Of a DNA stretch of 58,595 nucleotides, positions 25,409 to 34,049 are shown one piece after another. Made by a program: the position numbers and the translations under genes. Numbering within the stretch: the stretch's first letter is position 1; each line of letters begins with the position of its first letter. Source of the stretch: an uncultured Lachnospiraceae bacterium (lineage in GTDB: Bacteria; Bacillota; Clostridia; Lachnospirales; Lachnospiraceae); assembly GCA_947588675.1 (NCBI GenBank), contig CANPYY010000013.1, positions 1 through 58,595 of the forward strand, read 5' to 3'. The notes beneath the pieces were generated by a model. That model did no database searches and was not told the origin of the DNA. It saw only the letters and a list, made by a program, of their open reading frames with translations.

Positions 25409-27505
25409 ATGAAGCATATCGGTATTGTATGTATGTCGGCATGTTTATTTGTATTGATATGTCTTTTATATAATAACACAGTATTTGCCGTAGATAAATA
25501 TGATTCTTTTAATATGGTTTTTTCCGGTTATGGCGATTATGTATATCAGGAAAAAACAGAAAAGTACCGTCTTTCAGACATAAATGAGCTTTTTGCGGAA
25601 GACGACGGCGCAGAAACGGTCAAGTATTATTCTGCAAAAGTAGAATATAGTAAATCCGCATATGACGCTGATGAAATAGTAGATGTTATCAGAGATAAAG
25701 AAGGATTTTTAAATGCGTCGCGGGATGAGGTTATGTATGCTGAGGAAATAACTGACCTTAGGTATGACCCGTATATCGACAGACAATGGTATCTTAATGC
25801 GATAGGAGCATACGACGCATGGAATATGCTTGAGGATGAGCCGGGCAGAGGAGTTGTTGTTGCGGTAATAGACTCTGGTGTTAATTACTATCATAGTGAT
25901 TTATATAATAATATGTGGATAAACGAAGCTGAAGCATATGGAAATTACGGTACGGATGATGATGGAAACGGTATTGAGGATGATATATACGGCGCATGTT
26001 TTGACAGCGAAAATGTATATGGGGAAAAAGTGACCGGAGATCCTTTTGATACTGATGAGGACGGACATGGCACGCACGTTGCGGGAATTATCGGAATGGA
26101 AAACGGTAACGGCGGAGGACGCGGCATAGCGTACGGCTGCCGTATTATGGCTGTAAAAGCGGGAGGTTCTGACGGTAAATTTCTTATATCGGATGTAATA
26201 TCGGCGGTAGATTATGCCGTTAAAATGGGGGCCGACGTTATTAACATGTCGTTTGGCTCCGTCAACCGGTCTGATGTGTTGGAAGCATTGTTAGAGTCAG
26301 CTTCAGAAAAAACGGTTCTGGTCGCTGCCGCAGGAAATGAAGGAACATCCTCCGGAGAGTCTAAAATGTATCCGGCGGCGTATCCGTTTGTTATTGGAGT
26401 AATGGCAAGCGATTCATCTTACAATATTGCGCAATGGTCAAATTATGATTCACGTGATAAAAATGTTGTTTCATATGATATAGCTGCGCCCGGTGTAAAT
26501 ATATATTCTACTGTATTTGACGATAAATATATATATATGAACGGAACGTCGATGGCGGCTCCGGTAGTTTCGGCGTCGGCGGCTGTTGTATTCCATGATG
26601 CTAAGGTTAAAGGAATACAGGACCCTGCAAAGTATACTTTTGGACAGTTGATAAATTCATCCCGCCATACGGCGACGTATACGGACGGACAGAAAAATGT
26701 ATATACATACAATAATGTAAATATATATGATGCGCTTACGGTAAAACCTTCGGTCAGTATAAATGTATGCGGTTTTAAATATTTTGCTGACAGTACGGGG
26801 GAAGCATTTGCGGACACGGTGTTTTTGAAAGACGGCAGGGCAAATATATACTGCGGATACGATATATTAAATACCTGGCGGGATGCAAAAAACGTAAAAG
26901 TAAGCATCAGTACGGAAAGCGCCGAATGCAGTATTATAAATGGCGAGCTGGAAGCGGGCGATATTGAAGCGCTTGGAAAAAAGAGCGTTTCATATGATGA
27001 TAATAATGCAATGATGTTTGAATTTAACGGAGAAAAGGGCAAGTCATATAAAGTTAAAATTATTTATACCGTTACAGGCCAGACTGCGGATGAACCTGCC
27101 GTAACCGTATCACAATCCTATGAAGATGTAATAACGGTATTATCAGGTTCGGAAATGACTGATATGGCGGTTGTTGCACCTTCCGCTGTAAGTTATGCGG
27201 CTGATAGCGTGTATACTACGCTTCAAAAACCCGCGAAGGTTAAGAATTTAAAAGTATATAAGATGAAAAGCGGCAAATACAGGAAACGTACGTTAAAATG
27301 GAAAAAAGTAAGCAAAGCTGATAAATATGTCGTATATTATTCAGTAAAAAAGAACGGAAATTATAAAAAGCTTGCCGTCTGCAATAAGAACAAATATGTT
27401 CATAAATATAAGCAGAATAAAAGATTTTATTATAAAGTAAGGGCATACATAAAAAGCGGTTCTGATAAAGTATATGGAAAATATTCACGTATTGTCAGGG
27501 GATGA
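25409..27505 (+). CDS. Secreted S8 (subtilisin-like) serine protease with basic Fn3-like C-terminus
   Basis: This 698-aa protease has an N-terminal signal peptide (about 1-26, ending in TVFA). A prodomain-like region lies at about 30-130, followed by the catalytic domain with Asp155 (AVIDSGVNY), His223 (GHGTHVAGI), an Asn near 309 (AAGNEG) and Ser381 (NGTSMAAP). The region 430-600 is a beta-rich extension. The last about 90 residues are an extremely Lys/Tyr-rich Fn3-like domain (KVKNLKVYKMKSGKYRKRT), of the kind also seen at the end of the DUF362 protein at 42035. There is no LPxTG; the basic end may stick to the wall. The chosen ATG25409 leads straight into the signal peptide, and its ribosome site is weak. 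Confidence 0.9.
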   Translation: MKHIGIVCMSACLFVLICLLYNNTVFAVDKYDSFNMVFSGYGDYVYQEKTEKYRLSDINELFAEDDGAETVKYYSAKVEYSKSAYDADEIVDVIRDKEGFLNASRDEVMYAEEITDLRYDPYIDRQWYLNAIGAYDAWNMLEDEPGRGVVVAVIDSGVNYYHSDLYNNMWINEAEAYGNYGTDDDGNGIEDDIYGACFDSENVYGEKVTGDPFDTDEDGHGTHVAGIIGMENGNGGGRGIAYGCRIMAVKAGGSDGKFLISDVISAVDYAVKMGADVINMSFGSVNRSDVLEALLESASEKTVLVAAAGNEGTSSGESKMYPAAYPFVIGVMASDSSYNIAQWSNYDSRDKNVVSYDIAAPGVNIYSTVFDDKYIYMNGTSMAAPVVSASAAVVFHDAKVKGIQDPAKYTFGQLINSSRHTATYTDGQKNVYTYNNVNIYDALTVKPSVSINVCGFKYFADSTGEAFADTVFLKDGRANIYCGYDILNTWRDAKNVKVSISTESAECSIINGELEAGDIEALGKKSVSYDDNNAMMFEFNGEKGKSYKVKIIYTVTGQTADEPAVTVSQSYEDVITVLSGSEMTDMAVVAPSAVSYAADSVYTTLQKPAKVKNLKVYKMKSGKYRKRTLKWKKVSKADKYVVYYSVKKNGNYKKLAVCNKNKYVHKYKQNKRFYYKVRAYIKSGSDKVYGKYSRIVRG

Positions 27506-27509
27506 TATA

Positions 27510-28106
27510 TTGGCGGATAAATATTATGCTGTAAGAAACGGAAAAAAAACAGGTATATTTAATACCTGGGAAGAATGTAAGGAACAGGTAAACGGTTATA
27601 AAAATGCCGAGTACAAAAGCTTTAAGAATATAGAGGATGCAAAGCTGTATATGGGGCTTTGCGATGATATTAAAAAAGGTGAAGAAGCGGGTGTAATGAC
27701 GGCATATGTGGATGGAAGTTATTCGGACAGTATTCCCGCCTTTTCATATGGGCTTATAGCGTTTTTGGAAGGTGAAGTTATACGCGACTGCAAGATGTTT
27801 CAGGATGAAAACCTGATTGGCATGAGAAATGTTGCCGGTGAAATAAAAGGCGCGGAAACGGCGATGGCGCTTGCAATAAGTAAGGGATGCAGGAAGCTGC
27901 GCATTTATCATGATTATGAAGGGATAGCAAAGTGGTGCCTTGGAACATGGCGTACCAATAAAGAAGGTACAAGGGCGTATAAGGCTTATTATGATTCAGT
28001 ATGTGATAAGGTGGAAATATCTTTTCATAAAGTTACGGGCCATTCCGGAAATAAGTATAATGATGAGGCGGACCGGCTTGCCAAGTCCGCCCTTGGGATT
28101 AAATAA
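27510..28106 (+). CDS. rnhA: Ribonuclease H with viroplasmin-like N-terminal domain
   Basis: This 198-aa protein cleaves RNA in RNA-DNA hybrids. The N-terminal domain (about 1-50, KYYAVRNGKKTGIFNTWEEC) is the caulimovirus viroplasmin/RNase H1 hybrid-binding type. The catalytic carboxylates are visible: Asp in YVDGSYSD, Glu in GEIKGAETAM, Asp in IYHDYEGIA and Asp in NDEADRLAKSAL. TTG27510 with AGGGGATG is preferred over an upstream ATG inside the protease gene. It starts 4 bp after the protease stop and its tail overlaps the convergent ppk by 8 bp. Confidence 0.9.
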   Translation: MADKYYAVRNGKKTGIFNTWEECKEQVNGYKNAEYKSFKNIEDAKLYMGLCDDIKKGEEAGVMTAYVDGSYSDSIPAFSYGLIAFLEGEVIRDCKMFQDENLIGMRNVAGEIKGAETAMALAISKGCRKLRIYHDYEGIAKWCLGTWRTNKEGTRAYKAYYDSVCDKVEISFHKVTGHSGNKYNDEADRLAKSALGIK

Positions 28107-30237
28107 TGTCGTCGGGTCTGGTAACAGGCTCAAACGTGCGTGATATATTTTTTGACTTTTTGTGCATTTTAGTATTTTTTTCAGCTTCCCTGCAGAAATA
28201 TTCTTGGGAATTAAGAGGTTTGTTACCATAAGGTGAAACATGCTGATAAGAACCGTCAGGCAGTTTGATACGCGTTTTTACATTGTCACGTAACTGTATA
28301 TCGAGAATATGTTTGACACGTTCTTTCAGGTTTTCTTCTTCTATTGGGAACAGTATTTCAACACGCTTATCCAGGTTGCGCGGCATCCAGTCTGCGCTTC
28401 CCATATATATGTCTTCATACCCGTCGTTATAAAAGTAAAATATTCTTGAATGTTCTAAGAAGTTGCCTACGATAGAATGTACGCTGATATTGTCGCTTAT
28501 TCCGGCAATACCGACTTTGAGGCAGCATATTCCTCTTATAATAAGTTCTATTTTTACTCCTGCCGCGGAAGCTTCATATAATGCGGCGATAATATCTGCA
28601 TCGCAAAGCGAATTCATTTTTGCAATTATGTGCGCTTTTTTGCCTTCGCGCGCATGCGCCGTTTCATTTTCAATACATTCCATGAATTTATTTCTGAGGC
28701 GTAAAGGCGCAAGAGTGAGTTTATTCCAGGCGAGAGGTTCTGAATATCCGGAAAGCATGTTGAATACAGCGGTCGCATCTTCGCCTATTGGCCTTGAACA
28801 TGTAAACAGACCCATATCCGTATACAGTTTGGCGGTGGAATCATTATAATTGCCTGTACCAAGGTGTACATAACGCCTTATTCCGTCATCCTCACGTCGT
28901 ACTACAAGTGTAATCTTGCTATGCGTCTTTAATCCTACCAGACCATATATTACATGGCAGCCTGCCTGTTCAAGTTTTCTTGCCCATATAATATTATTTT
29001 CCTCGTCAAATCTTGCTTTAAGTTCTACAAGAACAGAAACCTGTTTACCGTTTTCTGCTGCGAGCGCAAGGGAAGAAATGATAGGCGAGTGGCTGCTGAC
29101 ACGGTACAGGGTCTGCTTTATTGCAAGTACATCAGGGTCTGTCGCCGCATTCCTTACAAAGTCAACTACCGGGTCAAACGTCTGATATGGATGAAACAGC
29201 AATATATCTCCGTTGCGTATCTGTGAAAATATATCCTGTTCAGGATTTATTTCGAGGACAGGCTGTGGTTTATACGGTTTGTTTTTCAGGTGGTCAAATC
29301 CTTCCAAACCATATATTTTCATAAAGAAAGTAAGGTCCAGAGGACCGTTTACCATATACAGGTCTTCATCCGATATGTTTAAATCTTTTTTCAGGTATCC
29401 CATAAGTCTTTCATCAATTCCATTTTCGACTTCAAGTTTGATTACTTCGCCCCACTGCCTTTTTTTAATCTGCCGTTCTATTTCGGTAAGCAAATCAGCG
29501 GCTTCATCTTCATCAAGAGTAAGGTCTGCATTACGCATAACCCTGTAAGGATATGCGCATATTACGTCGTAATTTAAAAACAGTTTATCTATGTTTTTTT
29601 CAATAATCTGCTCAAGCAGAATAAGTGAAATACTTTCGGAATCATGCGAAGGTATTCTTATAATTCTCGGAAGTACAGACGGAACCTGCACGGTTGCAAA
29701 TTCATATTCTTCGTCTGTTTTTGAGTTGTGAAGCAGAGCGGCGATATTTAACGATTTATTCCTGATAAGAGGAAACGGACGTGATGAGTCAACTGCCATA
29801 GGGGTAAGTACCGGATATACTTCACGCATAAAATAACGGTCTACAAATTCTTCCTGCTCAGGAGTAAGTTCTTCATGGCTAGGTACGAGAACGATTTTGT
29901 TGTCTTTTAAAAGAGGAAGAAATGACGAGTTATATAATTCATACTGCGTATCCACAAGCACATGTTCTTTAAGGCTTATTTCTTCCAGTTGTTTTGCAGG
30001 ACTCATTCCGGATATATCCGGTTTGGTATATCCCGCATGAACCATGTCTTTTAGTGAGGCAACCCGTATCATTACAAATTCATCCAGGTTAGAAGAAGTA
30101 ATACTTAAAAATTTAAGCCGCTCCAGCAGAGGAAGTGAAGTATCGCAGGCTTCGCTTAGCACCCTGTAATTAAATTCAATCCAGCTTAATTCCCTGTTAT
30201 CGAAATATTTATGTTTTTTGTAGATAGATTTACACAT
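28099..30237 (-). CDS. ppk1: Polyphosphate kinase 1
   Basis: This 712-aa enzyme reversibly transfers the gamma-phosphate of ATP to polyphosphate. The N-terminal domain is typical (NRELSWIEFNYRVL). The two phospholipase-D-like C-terminal domains carry the autophosphorylated His region (GLKTHSKITLVVRRE) and the second His (FLEHSRIFYFYNDG), with RYVHLGTGNYND. Length agrees with the family. AGGAGG lies eight bases upstream of the ATG. Its start overlaps the end of the exopolyphosphatase gene by 8 bp, so the two are translationally coupled as a ppx-ppk operon on the minus strand. Confidence 0.97.
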   Translation of the reverse strand: MCKSIYKKHKYFDNRELSWIEFNYRVLSEACDTSLPLLERLKFLSITSSNLDEFVMIRVASLKDMVHAGYTKPDISGMSPAKQLEEISLKEHVLVDTQYELYNSSFLPLLKDNKIVLVPSHEELTPEQEEFVDRYFMREVYPVLTPMAVDSSRPFPLIRNKSLNIAALLHNSKTDEEYEFATVQVPSVLPRIIRIPSHDSESISLILLEQIIEKNIDKLFLNYDVICAYPYRVMRNADLTLDEDEAADLLTEIERQIKKRQWGEVIKLEVENGIDERLMGYLKKDLNISDEDLYMVNGPLDLTFFMKIYGLEGFDHLKNKPYKPQPVLEINPEQDIFSQIRNGDILLFHPYQTFDPVVDFVRNAATDPDVLAIKQTLYRVSSHSPIISSLALAAENGKQVSVLVELKARFDEENNIIWARKLEQAGCHVIYGLVGLKTHSKITLVVRREDDGIRRYVHLGTGNYNDSTAKLYTDMGLFTCSRPIGEDATAVFNMLSGYSEPLAWNKLTLAPLRLRNKFMECIENETAHAREGKKAHIIAKMNSLCDADIIAALYEASAAGVKIELIIRGICCLKVGIAGISDNISVHSIVGNFLEHSRIFYFYNDGYEDIYMGSADWMPRNLDKRVEILFPIEEENLKERVKHILDIQLRDNVKTRIKLPDGSYQHVSPYGNKPLNSQEYFCREAEKNTKMHKKSKNISRTFEPVTRPDDII

Positions 30238-31774
30238 TGCTAATCCTCCTTTGCTTGAGAACAGGCTTTATTCCAAAGGTCTGTTCAAAAAATACTGTTG
30301 ACTGGTTAAAATATGCCTGTTCAAGCGCCAGGTCCATAAATGATTCTGCATTTATTATAAGCTTGTCATTTTTAAAAGAAATCTTTATATGTGAAAGTTT
30401 CTGTTTTTTACTTGTATCAAGGTCGTTGCATATTCTGAACAACGCCGTAAGTTTTGCGGTCTTAATATAGTCTTCCTCTGAAAGTCCGCCCTCCATTTCG
30501 CTGTAGGAGGGGAAATTGTATGTGTGATGTCTTACGATATTGGCAACAATCATATTTTCATTTGAGGAGAGTCCTATAATTTCCGAAGAACGTATAATGT
30601 CGTAAGAGTTTTCGGATACTTCCTGGAAATTGACGAATGCGCCGCAGTCGTGAAGTATAATAGCTATGCGCAGCAGAAGAAGGTCCCTGCTCCCAAGCCC
30701 GCTTATTTTTTGCATGCTTTCAAATATTTTTTGCGCGATTTTTTCAACGTGTTCGGTATGTTTTGTGTTGGAATGGTATCTTTGCGCAAGCTTTCTTGAT
30801 GCAGATACAATATCTTTGGAAAAATCACGTGCCGGCTTGATTTTATGTTTAAGGGTTGCATATTCGGCAACCATTCCGTCGCACAGGTCGGTAGAGTTAA
30901 ATTTAATAAAGCGCGCGTGGTTGATGTCCATTATTTTTTTATATATCATTGCTGTCGGAAGTATAAGGCGCGCCTGTTCTTCCGATGTTTCGACTATATG
31001 CGCAAGCTCCTGTATGGAGTAGGTATAAAGCCCTTTATATATATCGTTCATTTCGTCTGATGACAGCATGGTTTTTTCGGGATAATATATGTTTATATAT
31101 TTTTGAAGGGTACGGATACCCTCACCGACCGCCAGTATTGTATTTATCGTATATTCATGGAAATGATTTATATATGAAGTGTATATATCGCCTTCAATGT
31201 ATTCGGCAAGCAGGTCGTTATAGCTGTCTGTAGTACGTTCAAGACTTCCAAGAAATTCATTAATCCTTATGGAGCCCAGACGCAGATTCTGTGATACCAT
31301 AAGATGGCCTTCCGTAAAACATGTTGCCTGTGAACTTCCCGACCCTACTTCAACAACAAGAGCGCCTTTATTTATAATATCATTAAAATCGGGTTCGTTA
31401 ATTGCTATAGCCTGAAACAGAAGATACCGTTGTTCTGCATTTCCGAGCATGTTTACTTCAAGTTTGGTGCGTACGCGTATACGGTCCAGCAGAAAATGCC
31501 TGTTTGCCGCTTCGCGTATTGAACTTGTAGAATATGCGCTGTAATGGGTTACTCCGAAATCAGCCATAACTTTTGTAAAACCGTTAAGTACGTCGCACAA
31601 TTCATCTATAAGGTGATTTGATATATATCCGCTTGCGTAAGTATCGCTTCCAAGCTCCATTATATGTCGGATGTGTGTAAGCTGCTTAATGGCACTTTTT
31701 TTTTCAATCTGGAAAATCTTCATTGATACTTCGTTAGAACCAACATCTATTGCTGCAAAAGTACTTACCGACAT
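30230..31774 (-). CDS. ppx: Exopolyphosphatase / guanosine pentaphosphatase family (Ppx/GppA)
   Basis: This 514-aa protein removes terminal phosphates from polyphosphate and/or hydrolyses pppGpp. It has the ASKHA phosphatase fold with AAIDVGSNEVSMKIF (phosphate 1 loop) and VVEVGSGSSQATCF (phosphate 2 loop). The C-terminal third (about 330-500) is an HD-type domain with ILHDCGAFVNF and IVRHHTYNFPSYSE. A longer frame begins 13 codons upstream, but the chosen ATG has AAAGGAGG at normal spacing. It is first in the ppx-ppk operon. Substrate preference (polyP versus pppGpp) is not decided by the sequence; the pairing with ppk favours polyP. Confidence 0.93.
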   Translation of the reverse strand: MSVSTFAAIDVGSNEVSMKIFQIEKKSAIKQLTHIRHIMELGSDTYASGYISNHLIDELCDVLNGFTKVMADFGVTHYSAYSTSSIREAANRHFLLDRIRVRTKLEVNMLGNAEQRYLLFQAIAINEPDFNDIINKGALVVEVGSGSSQATCFTEGHLMVSQNLRLGSIRINEFLGSLERTTDSYNDLLAEYIEGDIYTSYINHFHEYTINTILAVGEGIRTLQKYINIYYPEKTMLSSDEMNDIYKGLYTYSIQELAHIVETSEEQARLILPTAMIYKKIMDINHARFIKFNSTDLCDGMVAEYATLKHKIKPARDFSKDIVSASRKLAQRYHSNTKHTEHVEKIAQKIFESMQKISGLGSRDLLLLRIAIILHDCGAFVNFQEVSENSYDIIRSSEIIGLSSNENMIVANIVRHHTYNFPSYSEMEGGLSEEDYIKTAKLTALFRICNDLDTSKKQKLSHIKISFKNDKLIINAESFMDLALEQAYFNQSTVFFEQTFGIKPVLKQRRISNV

Positions 31775-31925
31775 AACAAAACCTCCTTTTAGTATTACTT
31801 CTACGTATCGCATTGTTATTATTATCTATATTTTATATTATTAAAATATAAAATTCAAGGGAAATATGCTGCTTTAAAAACTTGACACCTATACACTGCT
31901 TATCCATTGTATGCAATACTGGCAC

Positions 31926-31954
31926 TTGCTTAATTGCAATTTTACAGTTATACT
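31926..31954 (+). promoter_or_regulatory. Promoter of queA
   Basis: TTGCTT, 17 bp and TATACT; predicted start about 30 nt before ATG31992. A stray TTGACA at 31882 has no matching -10. Confidence 0.5.
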
Positions 31955-31991
31955 GAAAAAGAATTTTACGGCATTGTATTCGGAGGATAAT

Positions 31992-33017
31992 ATGCGTACA
32001 GGAGATTTTAATTATGAACTCCCGGAGGAGCTTATAGCACAGGAACCGCTTGCGGAAAGGGATAGTTGCCGCCTGATGGTTCTTTCACGTTTTACAGGAG
32101 AGATATCACATGAAATATTTCATGATATAACAGGACATTTAAATGCAGGCGACTGCCTTGTGATTAATAATACAAAGGTAATACCGGCAAGGCTTATTGG
32201 AGAAAAAGTTCCTACGGGTGGAAAAGTTGAAATACTTCTGCTCAAAAGGATAAGCTCTGATATATGGGAAACCATAGTAAGACCGGGGAAAAAATTAAGA
32301 TGCGGCGCTATGGTGAGTTTTGGCGGAGGACTTCTTACGGCGGAAATAAAAGAGGTGCTTCCGGACGGAAACAGACTGGTACAATTTGAATATGAGGGAA
32401 TATTTGAGGAGGTGCTGGACAGGCTTGGACAGATGCCGCTTCCCCCATATATAACGCATGGACTTAAAGATAAAAACAGTTACCAGACGGTATATGCCAA
32501 ATATGAAGGCTCAGCCGCCGCTCCTACTGCCGGGCTTCATTTTACCGACGTGCTTTTAGATAAGATAAGGAATATGGGAGTAAGTATTGCGCCTGTAACT
32601 TTACATGTAGGACTTGGCACATTCAGACCCGTAAAATCAGAAAATGTGGAAACGCACCATATGCACTCTGAGTTTTACAGGATAACAGAATCGTCTGCGG
32701 ATATTATTAACGCCGCCAAGAAAAACGGCGGAAGGATAATATGCGTGGGAACTACAAGCTGTCGTACGATAGAATCTGCGTCGGATGAAAAAGGAAGGGT
32801 ATTTCCTAAAGAAGAAGATACGGATATTTTTATATATCCGGGATATAAATTTAAAGTTATGGATGCGTTAATTACTAATTTTCATCTTCCGGAATCTACT
32901 CTGCTTATGCTTGTGTCGGCGTTTGCGGGAAAAGAAAATGTGCTCAAAGCGTACAGGGAAGCCGTAAAGCAAAGATATAGATTTTTTTCGTTCGGAGACG
33001 CTATGTTTATAGGTTAG
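31992..33017 (+). CDS. queA: S-adenosylmethionine:tRNA ribosyltransferase-isomerase
   Basis: This 341-aa enzyme transfers and isomerises the ribosyl part of SAM onto 7-aminomethyl-7-deazaguanine at position 34, the penultimate step of queuosine synthesis. Typical motifs are [49 protein letters not shown] and THHMHSEFY, with [17 protein letters not shown] near the end. CGGAGG precedes ATG31992; the upstream extension of the frame is leader. It is followed 19 bp later by the lipid kinase gene. Confidence 0.97.
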   Translation: MRTGDFNYELPEELIAQEPLAERDSCRLMVLSRFTGEISHEIFHDITGHLNAGDCLVINNTKVIPARLIGEKVPTGGKVEILLLKRISSDIWETIVRPGKKLRCGAMVSFGGGLLTAEIKEVLPDGNRLVQFEYEGIFEEVLDRLGQMPLPPYITHGLKDKNSYQTVYAKYEGSAAAPTAGLHFTDVLLDKIRNMGVSIAPVTLHVGLGTFRPVKSENVETHHMHSEFYRITESSADIINAAKKNGGRIICVGTTSCRTIESASDEKGRVFPKEEDTDIFIYPGYKFKVMDALITNFHLPESTLLMLVSAFAGKENVLKAYREAVKQRYRFFSFGDAMFIG

Positions 33018-33036
33018 GATTACAGAGGTGAAAGAT

Positions 33037-33954
33037 ATGATAAGTACAATAGGAAAATTGTTGTTTATATATAATCCGAATGCCGGGCGCGGCGTTGTAA
33101 AAAACCAGTTATCAGGCATTGTCGAAGTTTTTTGTAAAGCAGGCTATGAAGTGACAATATGTCCGACCTTCAGCCGGGGCGACGCCAGAGATATAGTGGT
33201 TGAAAAATCAAAGGGATTTGACCGGATTGTATGCTGTGGAGGCGATGGCACGCTTAATGAGGTTACAAACGGGATTATGGCTCTGGAGAAAAAAATTCCC
33301 TGCGGTTATATACCTGCCGGTACAGTGAATGATTTTGCGCATTCTTTCGGACTTCCGCAAAATATGCTTGAGGCGGCTGAAGTAGCCGTAAACGGCGAAG
33401 TGTTTATGTCGGATATAGGCGAGCTTAACGGCAAGTGTTTCGACTATGTTGCCGCGTTTGGAACTCTTTCGGACGTGTCATATGAAACTAATCAGAATAC
33501 TAAAAATGTTATTGGCAAACTTGCATATTTTTTGGAAGGTGCAAAAAGACTTACATCAATGAAAAAATACAATATAAGAGTTGATGCGGACGGAGAGCTG
33601 ATAGAAGATGAAGTAATATTAGGCATGATTACCAACTCTTTTTCCGTAGGAGGCATTCTGTCTATGTCAGATGAAAAGATTGTATTGGATGACGGGAAGC
33701 TGGAGGCGCTGTTTATTAAAGCGCCTAAAAATATTATTGAAATGCAGGCGGTAGTAAGCGCGCTTTTGTCAGGGGATGCAGAGTGTAAACATTTTTATTA
33801 CAGACATGTGAAAAATGTAAAAATAGTATGCGATGAAGAAATCGGCTGGTCTTTGGACGGCGAGTTCGGCGGCGCTTATACCGAAACCAGTATCAAAACT
33901 TACAGTAGAATTATTCCATTTATACGGAAAAATTCCATAATTGCCAAAAATTAA
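33037..33954 (+). CDS. Diacylglycerol/lipid kinase, YegS/BmrU type
   Basis: This 305-aa soluble lipid kinase has the DAGK catalytic fold: FIYNPNAGRG at the start, the nucleotide loop CCGGDGTLNEV, and IPAGTVNDFAHSFG. The C-terminal beta domain has DDGKLEAL and SLDGEFGGAY. Firmicute relatives phosphorylate diacylglycerol or related lipids for phospholipid recycling. ATG33037 with AGAGG eight bases upstream is preferred to GTG33028. It is probably cotranscribed with queA. Confidence 0.9.
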   Translation: MISTIGKLLFIYNPNAGRGVVKNQLSGIVEVFCKAGYEVTICPTFSRGDARDIVVEKSKGFDRIVCCGGDGTLNEVTNGIMALEKKIPCGYIPAGTVNDFAHSFGLPQNMLEAAEVAVNGEVFMSDIGELNGKCFDYVAAFGTLSDVSYETNQNTKNVIGKLAYFLEGAKRLTSMKKYNIRVDADGELIEDEVILGMITNSFSVGGILSMSDEKIVLDDGKLEALFIKAPKNIIEMQAVVSALLSGDAECKHFYYRHVKNVKIVCDEEIGWSLDGEFGGAYTETSIKTYSRIIPFIRKNSIIAKN

Positions 33955-33962
33955 AAATTATG

Positions 33963-33991
33963 TTGTTAATATTATCCTTATGTGTTAAAAT
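33963..33991 (+). promoter_or_regulatory. Promoter of ppdK
   Basis: TTGTTA, 17 bp and TAAAAT in the 95-bp gap before ppdK. Confidence 0.5.
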
Positions 33992-34049
33992 ATTTATATG
34001 AGTTTTATAATTTTATAAAAAAACAATAAGTAATAAATAGGAGGTAAAT

